A stretch of 64,000 nucleotides of DNA from Candidatus Fermentithermobacillaceae bacterium. Its GTDB lineage: Bacteria > Bacillota > Sulfobacillia > Fermentithermobacillales > DUSS01. Location: contig DUSS01000009.1 of the NCBI GenBank assembly GCA_012842495.1, positions 1-64,000 on the forward strand, in the 5' to 3' direction. This document shows positions 1 through 10,271 of the stretch, piece by piece. The notes under the pieces are model-generated. The model did not search any database and was not told the origin of the DNA. It was given only the letters and a program-made list of their open reading frames with translations. How positions within the stretch are numbered: position 1 is the stretch's first letter; the number at the start of each line of letters is the position of its first letter. A program made the position numbers and the translations under genes.

Positions 1-450
1 AGATCGCACGGAGACTCGAGGAGCATCCACAGGCAAAGGTGCTCCTGAGCATTCCTGGTGTGGGCGCCATCACGGCGGCTGCCATATGGGCCTGGCTGGG
101 AGAACCCAATAGGTTCCGCACCGGGAAGCAGGTGGCATCCTACGCCGGCCTCGACCCATCGGTACATCAATCGGGTGAGACCTACTACCACGGGAGGATC
201 AGCAACAACGGAAACCGGCTCCTCAGGACCCTCCTCATCGAAGCAGCTCAGACACTGGCGAGGTACGACCGCGGGCAACTTGGTGCGTTCTTCCGAAGGA
301 AGTGCCTGCAGATCGGCGCCAAAAGGGCGATCGTTGCGCTTGCCCGCAAGCTCGTGGTACTGGCCTGGAGGATGCTCCAGCGAGGGCAAACCTATAGGGA
401 GCAAGTACCCGCCACAACGCAAAGGAAGCAAACTCCGCTTCGTAGACTGA
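1..450 (+). pseudogene. IS110-family transposase, C-terminal part (runs off the left edge of the window)
   Basis: Translation LLSIPGVGAITAAAIWAWLGEPNRFRTGKQVASYAGLDPSVHQSGETYYHGRISNNGNRLLRTLLIEAAQ matches the conserved IS110 Transposase_20 region; 5' end outside the window, so may be complete. Confidence 0.8.
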
Positions 451-509
451 GCCATAGAACGACGCCGCCCAATCCGCTGCGCAGTTTCTACAAAGCTTCT
501 TTTCGCCCT

Positions 510-1150
510 GATACGGACACTCTTCGAGGCGTCCTCAAGGTCGGATTACCTGCATCAGGCGAAAGACTGACCCTGAGAGCTGCTGAGAATCCTCTACACC
601 AGCTCCGTGGCAAGCCTTCGGACCCACGCTTATGCCGCCCACCAGATCGCTTTGCGCATCGAGTCGGTCTCCCTCACTATCGCTTTTAGTTTCGGAGCTA
701 CCAGCACCACCCTGGTGCGCCAGTACCTCGGTTTTGGAGACCGGAGAAAAGCTGAGATGCCGGTACGCAAGTCCCGCAATACGGCCTCAGCCGCCATGGG
801 TCTGGCAGGATTAGCGCTGTTTTTTGCAGCTCCTCAGGTAGTCAGGTTGTTCATTCCGGATAACCCCACGGTCATTCGTCTTGGAAGCACGGCTTTACGA
901 ATCGTCGCTGTAGCTCAGCCTTTCATGGCGATCAACCAGGTGCTCGCCGGCGGTCTAAGGCGGCCTGGGTTATGTAAATTACGTGCGCGAGCGCCTAGGG
1001 GTTAGAGTAGTTCTTACCTATCTCTTGGCAACCGTCCTGGGACTCCAATTTCCCGGTGCCTGGTACGCCATGGTATCCGACCTCATCATGCGCTCCGTTC
1101 TCTTCCAGCTCAGGTTCCGTACAGGCCACTGGAAACGGATAGCGGTGTGA
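510..1150 (+). pseudogene. MATE-family efflux protein remnant with frameshifts
   Basis: GVLKVGLPASGERLTLRA in one frame, then LRILYTSSVASLRTHAYAAHQIALRIESVSLTIAFSFGATSTTLVRQYLG in another, then VRVVLTYLLATVLGLQFPGAWYAMVSDLIMRSVLFQLRFRTGHWKR in a third; no intact N-terminus. Confidence 0.7.
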
Positions 1151-1163
1151 AACGGCTCGAACC

Positions 1164-3113
1164 CTACCCCACCATCCTCAACCTGCACCTCGCCGGATCT
1201 ATCGCCGTCAAAACAGGCCTTACCATATGCCCGAAACTAACCACGGCCTGCCCCGGAGCCAGGGTAGGCAGCTTTCGCCACATGGACGCGTCAACCCCAG
1301 CGATGACGCGGCTGAGCTCATCGATTACTCCAGTATCAGTGATCTTGTGGAGTATAAAGTTGTTGACGAGCCCCAAAATCTCCCGCGGTAAATGCTGAGG
1401 AAGCTGGCTCACGAAGACCAGCCCCAGCCATCTCTTCCTTCCGCGCCGGGCGATTCTGGCCACCTGCTGGAACACGTTGGGCATCTGCGATATCCGGTCT
1501 TTGCTCAGGAATTCGTGAGCTTCCTCGATGATAACCAGGGTTCTCCTGGGAGGTATGCTTTGCCCGGTAACCGGTCGTCCCGTGGGGTGGGGAGCACCCC
1601 AAAGTACCGCCGGGCTAGCCGCCGCTGCCGAACTACCTTCTGCCCGACCCTCCCTCTGCCCCTCCTGATACGCCCTGTCCTGCGCCTCGAGGATCCCGCC
1701 CAGGATATCGCTGATGACAAGGTTGTTTAAGATAGGAGAGTTCGTATCGGATAGGTCTATGATGCTCACCCGGCCAGGCTCGGTGAGGGCCGAGTAATCG
1801 ATGGGTTCGGCTGCGGGATTGTCGAAGACTCTGGTCCGGTGGATTTTCCAGAGCTTTGATAAAAGTGCCCGCCAGCTAGAAGGGTGATCCGCTTTGACCG
1901 CCCCCACCGCCGCCATCAGAGCATCCCGGTTCTCCTCGAGCAGGGGATTGTACGGGCTAAAAGTTTCCGGGGTTTTGGACACCTGTGCGAGAAACGCGCC
2001 CACCACGTCCGTCAACAGCGAAAGGGTCATCCCCGGATATCCCCGCTCCATTTCGTCGATTTCCAAGGTTGCCGCTTCGTCTGCCGGTCCTCGCGGGAAT
2101 ATCTTTAGGGAGCTCAGGAGCCCTTTGAGGACATCGTAAGCCTGAAAGAACCTCATTTCCTGAGGCTCGCTGAGGCCCATGATTTCGCACACCGTATATG
2201 GCGAGAGGTTCGAAAAGCTGAGACAAAACTGCCGGCGGTCTGGATGTGAGGGGTTCATGGTCTCCCTTCCCACAAGATGATACAGGGTCGTGTTAGCTAC
2301 TCCTTCGGGGGAAAGACCTCTGGCCCTCAACGCCGCCAGCATGCCCGGGTCGGTCGCAGGATCGCATATGGCCGTGTACTCCCCCTCCACGTCCAGGATG
2401 ACTACGGCCATCCCGGCCTTTTGGGCCTGCATGACCAGGGTGCCGATAGTGGTCGACTTTCCCGACCCGGTGGTTCCGAGGACAGCTGTGTGCCTCGGCA
2501 AAACGTCCTTCCGGTCGCTCGGGACCGAAACGGTCATTTCATAACCGACGCAGCGACCCAGCGCGATGTCGCCTTCGGCCTTCAAGATCCTCCGCGCCTC
2601 ATCCTCTTTCAGGAGGAACACCCGACTGTTCGGCCTGGGTCTCCATCTCGGTGGGGTAAGATGCCCGTCGTTTTCTTCTCCGAGGATCTCCACTTCGACG
2701 CGACCGTGATAGTTCGGGAGGAATGTAGCACCCCTCGCGGCGGTGGTAACCATGAGCGGGGTATCCCCTCTGATGCCGTCCGGCTCGGCGAAGGGTCCCG
2801 CCGTCACCACCCCCACGTAAGATCTACCGTCTTCGAGGCTCTTGATCCTGACCAGGGATTGCGACGGGACGTTGCCAAGTTCTCTCTTGGGCAGGATGAC
2901 GCAGACCGTGTTGTCCCGGCTTTCTTTCGTGTCAAAGAGGGTCCGGCCCACAGAGCCCCTGTAGGCCTCCGGCTCCTCCCAGCCCTGCTCATCTTCGAGG
3001 CCTTCGAACACGGGCGGCATCTCTCCGCCCACCCTGGTACTGTCGTTCACCGGCATTCCCCTCACCTCATAACTAGTGCTTAGTGCGCCTGTAACGGCGG
3101 CGCCCACACGCAA
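1164..3113 (-). CDS. herA: HerA-like DNA translocase/helicase (DUF87 ATPase)
   Basis: Walker A LGTTGSGKSTT, Walker B TLVIIEEAHEFL, VARIARRGRKRWLGLVFVSQLPQHLPREILGLVNNFILHKI; followed upstream by NurA-like gene. Confidence 0.85.
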   Translation of the reverse strand: MRVGAAVTGALSTSYEVRGMPVNDSTRVGGEMPPVFEGLEDEQGWEEPEAYRGSVGRTLFDTKESRDNTVCVILPKRELGNVPSQSLVRIKSLEDGRSYVGVVTAGPFAEPDGIRGDTPLMVTTAARGATFLPNYHGRVEVEILGEENDGHLTPPRWRPRPNSRVFLLKEDEARRILKAEGDIALGRCVGYEMTVSVPSDRKDVLPRHTAVLGTTGSGKSTTIGTLVMQAQKAGMAVVILDVEGEYTAICDPATDPGMLAALRARGLSPEGVANTTLYHLVGRETMNPSHPDRRQFCLSFSNLSPYTVCEIMGLSEPQEMRFFQAYDVLKGLLSSLKIFPRGPADEAATLEIDEMERGYPGMTLSLLTDVVGAFLAQVSKTPETFSPYNPLLEENRDALMAAVGAVKADHPSSWRALLSKLWKIHRTRVFDNPAAEPIDYSALTEPGRVSIIDLSDTNSPILNNLVISDILGGILEAQDRAYQEGQREGRAEGSSAAAASPAVLWGAPHPTGRPVTGQSIPPRRTLVIIEEAHEFLSKDRISQMPNVFQQVARIARRGRKRWLGLVFVSQLPQHLPREILGLVNNFILHKITDTGVIDELSRVIAGVDASMWRKLPTLAPGQAVVSFGHMVRPVLTAIDPARCRLRMVG

Positions 3114-3252
3114 AACGCCGTAAGCAGCATAACTGTCACCTCATACCGGTCCCGAGCCCGCTTGCAACCACCCACACACGAAAGAGCCGACGTACTCACG
3201 GACCCGGCCACCCTTACGTGCTCGCCTCTCCCGCCGCCCGGACCGGCACCGT

Positions 3253-4602
3253 TCAACCCGGCCACGTGATCTCCCCCGCGCCGAAATAAGCCATCCGGAT
3301 AGAATCCAGGAGCACCTCCGAGGCGAAAGTGGTCCTGCATATGTTTGATGCGATGTCGAGCAGAGTCGGGAACCCCTTGTGCTCCTGGAGGGACGAGTCA
3401 GCCATTGCGATGAGCGCAGCTTCATGAGGGTGCGACGCGGGTGCGTAAAACACTCTGGACCTCGAGTACCGCGAAACCCTGTAAACGCCTATGACGATGG
3501 CCGGACCCACCTGAGCTGCGAAATCTTCCAGCATCACCCTTTGCCTCCGTGGATATCTCCTGCCTCGGAGGATGCGCTCTATCTGTCCCTCCGCAGTGTC
3601 CACGATGGCGTATTCCATGGGCGCGAGCGCGTCACCGATGGTGCTGAGAAAGCGCATTCCCCCGCCCGAAGGTACGAACACAAACTTCTTGTGGTCGAGG
3701 CACAAACGGGACAGGTATTCCAGAGAGCGCTCGAGAAGCTCCGGGCTCCCGCAGCCGGTCAGCAGTTCAACCGGAATCACAGGGCCGTGACCCATCCGCC
3801 ATTCCGCCGTCGACCGGTCCACGAGTATGGCCCTTTCGGCGAAGGCCATGATCCCCCTCCGGGCCAGGTCGGAAAGGCCGCGTTGCAGGGCATCGGATTC
3901 CCCGGAAAGCCTTCGTTCGAGAAGGGTCATGGCCTCTTGCACTGCGTCGCCCGGCCTGAACCTCAAGTCGCGCCGGAAGAGCCGGTGCACCCAGCTGCCC
4001 TGGTCTCCCCTGTACGAAACGAGGCATACCCCAACTTCCACGACATCCAGGGATAGCCCCTCGTGAGCCACGGTGATGCCGTCGCACGCCTCCACCCTGC
4101 CGGGAAACAGGACTTTTTTGTGACACATTTCCAGCCGGTCCAGCGGAACTTTGTACACCCCGGCGCTGGCGGGTGCGCCCGGCCTTTCGGCGAGCCTGGG
4201 AAAGACGAGTTCGCGGACTTGACGTCTCGTCCTGCGCTCTTGCTCTACCGCATCGCGGACTTCCCTCTCCAGTCTTTCGTAGAGCGCCCCCAGGTCGAAC
4301 CCGGTGGACCATGTATCCAGGTTCAGGGTAGCGTTCACATCCTCGCCGAAAGCGTCCGCATAAGCTTGGGCCGTTACCGCCCCAAGAGGCACGTCCGCGC
4401 CTGCAAGGGTCGACTCGTCCGGTTCTACGGGTTCTACGTGGACGATGTCGCCGTCAAGAACACCGGCGCTCGAAGCCGGAAGTTCACCCTTCCGCTGGGC
4501 CATACTCATACCTCCCGTCGCTCGCCCACGGCGACTGTGCCCATGCCGCAAGTCCTCAAAAGACGCTAAAGCTGCCATATGGTATTGCCCTCGTTTACCC
4601 AA
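3253..4602 (-). CDS. nurA: NurA-domain 5'-3' nuclease (start codon uncertain; may begin at an internal Met)
   Basis: ORF with acidic motif VDRSTAEWRMG and C-terminal GVYRVSRYSRSRVFYAPASHPHEAALIAMADSS; gene pair with HerA. Confidence 0.7.
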   Translation of the reverse strand: MGKRGQYHMAALASFEDLRHGHSRRGRATGGMSMAQRKGELPASSAGVLDGDIVHVEPVEPDESTLAGADVPLGAVTAQAYADAFGEDVNATLNLDTWSTGFDLGALYERLEREVRDAVEQERRTRRQVRELVFPRLAERPGAPASAGVYKVPLDRLEMCHKKVLFPGRVEACDGITVAHEGLSLDVVEVGVCLVSYRGDQGSWVHRLFRRDLRFRPGDAVQEAMTLLERRLSGESDALQRGLSDLARRGIMAFAERAILVDRSTAEWRMGHGPVIPVELLTGCGSPELLERSLEYLSRLCLDHKKFVFVPSGGGMRFLSTIGDALAPMEYAIVDTAEGQIERILRGRRYPRRQRVMLEDFAAQVGPAIVIGVYRVSRYSRSRVFYAPASHPHEAALIAMADSSLQEHKGFPTLLDIASNICRTTFASEVLLDSIRMAYFGAGEITWPG

Positions 4603-4642
4603 GGCAACTTCACTTTAGGCGCAAGCGTTATCCCGGAGCTAA

Positions 4643-5491
4643 CTACAATATGTCCGCTCCTTTTGTGGAGCTAGTCCCTTCAAGCCATTCTCTGAAGCTT
4701 CCACGACAACCGCACCGTCGCAATCTGGTTTTGAGATAACCCGCGTACCACCGCGCTACACCCGCGGGCAGTCCATATTTGGTCACCAGAACGCTTGCGA
4801 TACCGGCGCCTGAAGCGTTTGCCGAAACCACAGTAGAAATGGTTTTTCCGTTTGGCCGGTAAAACGCGCCTCCGCCCCCGTCCGGCACACCATCAATCGC
4901 TTGTCCTAACGCCTCCTGAAGGACGCGCCGGGCAGGTGCCAAGAGCTCTAGGGCCAGCATATCCGCTCTGTCTTCGGAGCACAAAATGCGCTCACGAGGC
5001 GTGGCGTTAACGTACGTGCCGAGAGGAATTCCGCATAAGAGGGCATCGACGCGTTCCTCAATGTCTGGTGCTCGCTCGCCGTCGAGCACCGGCCGTATTC
5101 TCTCACCCATCTTCGATAACGCCCGCTCACGAGGGATGAGGTAATCCAGGAGGAAGTGCGAAATCTCGTGGGCGATCGTAAATGAGGTCTCGTTCTCGGG
5201 TAGATCTTTCTCAAGAAAGATTATGCCTGCACCTTTTGACGCCACGAGACAGCCGTAAAGCGGACAGAACGCGTATTGGTCGAGCTGCTCCGCGTTCCGG
5301 CTCGAAGGAAGGTACGCGGCAACCGCGGAGCCAGTCAAGCCCGAAATCCACATCACACCTACGGGCAAGGTCCAGACGCATGCGGTGAAGATGTCTCTCG
5401 GGAAGGTCTCGGGGAGGCCGGAAAGACGCCAGAAAGCTTCGGCTATCTCCTCGTACGTCTGTCCGAGCTCGTGCCATTTGAAGCTCTCCAT
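4643..5491 (-). CDS. ImmA/IrrE-type zinc metallopeptidase
   Basis: HExxH motif in TSFTIAHEISHFLLDYL; LALELLAPARRV downstream. Confidence 0.75.
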   Translation of the reverse strand: MESFKWHELGQTYEEIAEAFWRLSGLPETFPRDIFTACVWTLPVGVMWISGLTGSAVAAYLPSSRNAEQLDQYAFCPLYGCLVASKGAGIIFLEKDLPENETSFTIAHEISHFLLDYLIPRERALSKMGERIRPVLDGERAPDIEERVDALLCGIPLGTYVNATPRERILCSEDRADMLALELLAPARRVLQEALGQAIDGVPDGGGGAFYRPNGKTISTVVSANASGAGIASVLVTKYGLPAGVARWYAGYLKTRLRRCGCRGSFREWLEGTSSTKGADIL

Positions 5492-5562
5492 TAAGGCGCC
5501 TCCCGGTAGGTAGTCATACCTTCGGCGTTAGCAAACTTCCCACGGTTCCCACTGTTTCCAGC

Positions 5563-5934
5563 CTAATTGGTCCGTTTTGGGTCGGCGACATCGGCAGCCC
5601 TCGCCGCCACGGCCCCACCTGCAGCTACTCGGTCCCAGTACGCAACCACATTAAGCAAGTTGGCCAGGGCAGTCTCACGGGCACCTGTGTACAGAGCGCA
5701 ATCGCGGACGTCCCTTTTGAACTCTGAGGTTCCGACCTCCGGCCGCCCGCATAACGCCAACCGGAGAAAGCTCACGCCGGAGCATCCGAGATACTCTTCA
5801 AGCTGTTGTTCCGTAATGCGCTGGATCTCCATGTACCGGCGAAGTGCGTAGGCCATGAAAGACGGTTCCTGCTGAGCTTTTTCAACGAGAGCCTTCATGA
5901 GACTTATCGTTTCCCCCGAGGGGTTACCCATCGG
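5563..5934 (-). CDS. small HTH-like protein of unknown function
   Basis: ORF MGNPSGETISLMKALVEKAQQEPSFMAYALRRYMEIQRITEQQLEEYLGCSG..., overlaps the upstream ORF by about 11 nt; helical, HTH-like spacing. Confidence 0.55.
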   Translation of the reverse strand, partial: PMGNPSGETISLMKALVEKAQQEPSFMAYALRRYMEIQRITEQQLEEYLGCSGVSFLRLALCGRPEVGTSEFKRDVRDCALYTGARETALANLLNVVAYWDRVAAGGAVAARAADVADPKRTN

Positions 5935-6625
5935 AGCTCCCCTTCCATTTCGCATATATTCGGGCGAGCTTTCGCTTGAGCATCGTCTTCCTCCGCTTGA
6001 CTTCTCTACGCATATCCAAAGGGTCGGAGCAGTCTATAGTCCATATTCTCGCATACTCCGAGTACGATTTGATGCCAGCCAGCATCATCCTTATCGCAGC
6101 CAAATCATCCGCAGAGAAGTTCCGTTCAATTTCGTCCCAGAGCTCCGTATCTGCTCCTTCGTAAAGATCTTTCCGACCGTTCGTCTCAAATTCACGATCG
6201 TGGTCTAGAATCTCTCTCCGGCGTCGATTGCCGCCTTTTTCAAGGAGGTTAAGGAGGTCGCCCTTCGCCGACATGACCAGATACGAAGGTAAGCTCCTCT
6301 TAGAAGCGTCAAAGCGCTCGGGGTGCAGGAGGTAATTCATAAGTGCGTCCGTCGTGGCATCTGTGAGGAGTTCGTCGTCTACTTCGCGCTTAAGGCTTTT
6401 CAATACGCGTTTCACGTATTCCATGTATCGCTCTGCTACTAAGGACCGGGCCACTTTGTTGCCAGCGAGGAGAGCCCGGTGGAGCGCGAGCCAGTCGTCC
6501 CGACCGGTTTCCGCGGGGAACTCGCCGGCACCGGTCTCGCTAGGTAAAACTCTCGCTGCCGGTCCATCACCATCGGAGTAGTCGTCCTGCTGTTGAAATC
6601 CGTCGTCCAGACGCTTTTCCACCAT
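5924..6625 (-). CDS. sigma-70-region-2-like protein
   Basis: LVAERYMEYVKRVLKSLKREVDDELLTDATTDALMNYLLHPERFDASKRSLPSYLVMSAKGDLLNLLEK resembles sigma-70 region 2; C-terminal basic helix region. Confidence 0.5.
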   Translation of the reverse strand: MVEKRLDDGFQQQDDYSDGDGPAARVLPSETGAGEFPAETGRDDWLALHRALLAGNKVARSLVAERYMEYVKRVLKSLKREVDDELLTDATTDALMNYLLHPERFDASKRSLPSYLVMSAKGDLLNLLEKGGNRRRREILDHDREFETNGRKDLYEGADTELWDEIERNFSADDLAAIRMMLAGIKSYSEYARIWTIDCSDPLDMRREVKRRKTMLKRKLARIYAKWKGSSDG

Positions 6626-6925
6626 AACGGTCCCGGCCTTTCAACTTATTCTGTTCCCTTTTCCAACTTGGTCTCAAGGATCACGTACCGTGGTATCTGC
6701 CCATACAGCTTTGAACTAACTTTGATCCTCTCTCCAACGCCGTACCGTGTAAACTCGCTGCGGCAGTTACATTTAGGTGTTAGAATGTCCTGCCAGAACC
6801 CAAAAAGCTGACCCCAAGACTCAGCCTTGTTGGCAACGAAGGATATGTTCGCTAAAAAAGGCGCATGTTCCTGCATGGTTGGTCATTTCTGCCACACCTT
6901 CGGGGTCCGCGCCCGGGAGGAGAGC

Positions 6926-7990
6926 TCACGCTTCCAGCCTTTTCCTCGACAGTTCCATCATCTTGCCCAAAAACCTCAGTACGGCGCGGAGAATCCCCGC
7001 ACCGGGCACCGCCAGGAAGAAGCCCCAAAATCCGAAGTAATGGCCGCCGATGAGAAGGGCTGTAATGACCGCCAGAGGATGAAGACCTACCCGTCTCCCT
7101 GTCACCCTCGGCACGATGAGCGTCGCATCGATTTGCTGAATGAAGAGTACGGCGATGAGAGTTTTTACTGCGGTGATGGGGGATTTTGTGAGCCCCACGA
7201 CGATCATGGGGATGGCAGCTGCGATGGGTCCGAAATACGGTATGAACTCGCCGAGCCCCGCGACGACACCCAGGACTGCTCCGTAGTTAAGACCCAGGAT
7301 AGCCGCGGCTATCCACACCATTACCGTGACTGTAAGAGCAACGACCGCCTGCCCCCGCACAAAACCGCCTAGTACCATATCGATTTCGTGGAAAAGTTCG
7401 AGGTAGGGGTCGGGAAGTCTCGAGAGCCGGACGAGGACCGCTTTTCTCCACGAGTTGATATCTTTGAGGATGTAGTATCCGATGACCGGCGCCAGGAGTA
7501 CCTTGGTCACCGTCTCGGCTGACGCTGCGACGTTACGCACGATATTCCTGGCGAAAGCTTCGGCGCCAAGCCGGAGCTCGTCCAAACTCTGCAAAAAGGA
7601 CTGCTCAACTCCCTGCGGGACGCCGTATCTCCGGAAACTCTCTCTCAAACGTCCCAGAAGCCCGGTAAGCATTTCGCTGTATCGAGGAATGGCAGAGGCG
7701 AGTTCCTGCACGTCCCGCAAGAAGTTGGGCACGAAGTAGGCTGCCGCAAGGCCCAGCACCACCGCGATCATCAGGTAGGTCAGGAGGATCGCCTGGGCCC
7801 GCTTCATGCTGCGGGACAGGTAACTAACTGCGGGCTCGAGGACGTAACTCAAAAAACCACCGAGCAAAAACGGCAATATGACGGGCCTCGCGAGGAACAC
7901 GAAAAGGAAAACGCCCGCCAGGGCGAGGACGATTCGTAGCACTTTCTTCCCCATTGCTCTCCGGTCGCCTTCCGCCCTGCTCGCTCTCAC
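6926..7990 (-). CDS. AI-2E family transporter (PerM/YtvI-like permease)
   Basis: Multiple TM segments, LLAPVIGYYILKD, GLNYGAVLGVVAGLGEFIPYFGPIAAAIP. Confidence 0.85.
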   Translation of the reverse strand: MRASRAEGDRRAMGKKVLRIVLALAGVFLFVFLARPVILPFLLGGFLSYVLEPAVSYLSRSMKRAQAILLTYLMIAVVLGLAAAYFVPNFLRDVQELASAIPRYSEMLTGLLGRLRESFRRYGVPQGVEQSFLQSLDELRLGAEAFARNIVRNVAASAETVTKVLLAPVIGYYILKDINSWRKAVLVRLSRLPDPYLELFHEIDMVLGGFVRGQAVVALTVTVMVWIAAAILGLNYGAVLGVVAGLGEFIPYFGPIAAAIPMIVVGLTKSPITAVKTLIAVLFIQQIDATLIVPRVTGRRVGLHPLAVITALLIGGHYFGFWGFFLAVPGAGILRAVLRFLGKMMELSRKRLEA

Positions 7991-8042
7991 CCGGTCACAA
8001 CGACGCGGCCAATCTCACAAACCCGGGTTCCGGGGCGGTCCG

Positions 8043-8258
8043 TCATTGCCGGGCAAACTTCGCCACTCTTCCGGCGGTCGCGGCCGCACGCCTGAATGTT
8101 TCCCTGGCCTCTCTGGCTCTTCTGGCCACCATGGTTTTGGCCTTCTCCATAGCAGATGGCTTTGGCCTCATCATCGACCGGAAGAACAGGGCAACCCCCG
8201 TGGCTAGCCCGATAGAAGCGCCGATTAAGACGCCGTTCCAGAATGTCTTCCTGGTCAC
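8043..8258 (-). CDS. YtxH-like small membrane protein
   Basis: FWNGVLIGASIGLATGVALFF followed by charged amphipathic helix. Confidence 0.5.
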   Translation of the reverse strand: MTRKTFWNGVLIGASIGLATGVALFFRSMMRPKPSAMEKAKTMVARRAREARETFRRAAATAGRVAKFARQ

Positions 8259-8288
8259 TGCGATTCCCCCTCCGGGTCGAGCCTGGAA

Positions 8289-8732
8289 CTACGATTTCGT
8301 TCCTCTCTGAAAACTGTGTACAGTGTTATCACGGATAGAACCCAGTTCCGTCTCGTTGGGCGATCTGACCGACTCAAGGACGGCGGCACCTTCGGGATCG
8401 ATGGAATAGATCCGTACGAAACTCCCCTGCACGTGAAATTCGACGTTGCAGTCCCAGCAGTAAAACTGGTCTTGGCCGATCCGTCCCGTGGACCGGCTCC
8501 CGCACTTGGGACACCTCAATACAACCGACCCCCGAAGACGATCCTTCCCGAAAAAGGGAGGAATCATAAGTCGCGCAGTACCCTCACAGTCATGGCTACA
8601 GCACGGCTGCAGACCAGAAGCCCCCGTGGTATCAAAGTGAGGCGGGTTTAGGCGCAAACGACTCCAACCCAGACCTGTCAGCGACGAACGGTACTGGCTT
8701 CCCTGCAGAGACGCTTCGGCCCTCAGTATCAT
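8289..8732 (-). CDS. zinc-ribbon hypothetical protein (actual start probably internal)
   Basis: LRCPKCGSRSTGRIGQDQFYCWDCNVEFHV double CxxC. Confidence 0.5.
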   Translation of the reverse strand: MILRAEASLQGSQYRSSLTGLGWSRLRLNPPHFDTTGASGLQPCCSHDCEGTARLMIPPFFGKDRLRGSVVLRCPKCGSRSTGRIGQDQFYCWDCNVEFHVQGSFVRIYSIDPEGAAVLESVRSPNETELGSIRDNTVHSFQRGTKS

Positions 8733-10210
8733 CGTTTCGCCTTGGACCGGAGCTCGTCCAACCTTTCTCTCAAGGTCTTCTCAAACCCTTGCGGGTCGGG
8801 CTCGTAGTACCTGGTGCCTTCCAGCTCCTGAGGAAGATATTGCTGCGCTACGTGATGACCGGGAAACTCGTGGGGGTAGAGATAGCCCGCTCCGTGACCA
8901 AGCTTTTCTGCCCCGTAATAGCCGGTCCCCCTCAAGTGGGGCGGCACCGGGTATGCGGGTTTTTCCTCCACGTCCTTCATGGCTTTATCTATCGCAAGAT
9001 ACGAGGCGTTGGATTTGGGGGCGCAGGCCAGGTAAAGCGTCGCCTGTGCCAGCGGTATGCGCGCCTCCGGCATCCCCACGTGTTCCACCGTGCGAAGTGC
9101 GGCCTCCGCGAGCACCAGAGCCATCGGATCGGCGTTCCCGATGTCTTCGGCCGCGGCGATGACAAGCCTTCGAGCAATGAACCTGGGATCCTCCCCGCCC
9201 TTCAGCATCCGCGCCAGCCAGTATACGGCAGCATCGGGGTCAGACCCCCTTATGCTCTTGATGTACGCCGATATGATATCGTAGTGCTGATCACCGGCCC
9301 GGTCGTAGAGCAGGGGCGCGGTTTGCGTCACATCCTCCGCCGTTTTCAGCGTGATCCGGATCTTCTCCTCCGCCGGCGTTCGCGCTCCGGTCATCCCTGC
9401 CCCGGCTTCGGCGCTTTGGCTGCCTACAAGCCCTTCCTCAACCCTTACCCTCTCCCCCGCGTCCACCAACGCCTCGAGCGTATTCAGGGCGATTCTGGCA
9501 TCCCCTTTGGCAAACCGGATGATGTGCTCGATGACCCCATCCTCGATGTCCAAGGCCAGGTGCCCGTAGCCCCTATCCCCGTCGGCGATCGCCCGCTTTA
9601 GTATAGCTTCGATGTCCTGGTCCTTAAGGGATTGAAACCGGAATATCCTCGAGCGAGATATGAGGGCGGGATTCACGGCGAAAAACGGGTTCTCGGTGGT
9701 AGCGCCTATTAAAATGAAAGTTCCCTTCTCCACATGGGGTAAGAGGACATCTTGCTGAGCTTTATTGAAACGGTGGATTTCGTCGATGAACAGGATCGTC
9801 CGCTTGCCCCTGGACTTCCACAAGGCAGCTTCCTCGGTGGCTTTGCGGACATCCGCCACCCCCGCAGTCACCGCCGACAGCTCGACGAACCTGCTCCGGG
9901 TCATGCTCGCGATGAGCCTCCCCAGTGCGGTCTTGCCGGTGCCCGGCGGACCCCAGAAGATCATCGAGCTTATCCTATCTTCCTCGATGGCCCTCCGGAG
10001 CGCCCTGCCCTCGCCGACCAGCTCTTCCTGGCCGAAGAATTCCGAAAAGTCCCTGGGCGCCATGCGAGCTGCGAGAGGCTCAGCCTTGCTTCGAAGGCCT
10101 TGCGGGCCAGGCAGCCCCGCCCTCACACCTGCAGCTCCGGACGCAGCGTCATCCCGCTCGAGCCCCTCGTTGGGCCATAACCCTTGCTGCCGGCTGCGTT
10201 CGTCTTCCAA
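8729..10210 (-). CDS. rarA: replication-associated recombination protein A (AAA ATPase)
   Basis: FWGPPGTGKTALGRLIA, ILFIDEIHRFNKAQQDVLLPHVE, GATTENPFFAVNPALISRSRIF. Confidence 0.93.
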   Translation of the reverse strand: MEDERSRQQGLWPNEGLERDDAASGAAGVRAGLPGPQGLRSKAEPLAARMAPRDFSEFFGQEELVGEGRALRRAIEEDRISSMIFWGPPGTGKTALGRLIASMTRSRFVELSAVTAGVADVRKATEEAALWKSRGKRTILFIDEIHRFNKAQQDVLLPHVEKGTFILIGATTENPFFAVNPALISRSRIFRFQSLKDQDIEAILKRAIADGDRGYGHLALDIEDGVIEHIIRFAKGDARIALNTLEALVDAGERVRVEEGLVGSQSAEAGAGMTGARTPAEEKIRITLKTAEDVTQTAPLLYDRAGDQHYDIISAYIKSIRGSDPDAAVYWLARMLKGGEDPRFIARRLVIAAAEDIGNADPMALVLAEAALRTVEHVGMPEARIPLAQATLYLACAPKSNASYLAIDKAMKDVEEKPAYPVPPHLRGTGYYGAEKLGHGAGYLYPHEFPGHHVAQQYLPQELEGTRYYEPDPQGFEKTLRERLDELRSKAKR

Positions 10211-10271
10211 AGGACTAAGACCTCCCCATGGCTCGACCGGAGCTCTTCGGATGCGTCACCGGCGAGGCGGT

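Noticed and set aside
2277-3083. 268-aa plus-strand ORF opposite herA
   Set aside because: Antisense shadow ORF typical of GC-rich DNA; the minus-strand HerA frame carries the conserved ATPase motifs. The same applies to most plus-strand ORFs opposite minus-strand genes in the track (for example 23161-24135, 21514-22314, 8789-9601).
6646-6876. 76-aa minus-strand ORF MQEHAPFLANISF... upstream of the sigma-like gene
   Set aside because: No convincing RBS or family; possibly the real beginning of the sigma/ImmA operon but unsupported.
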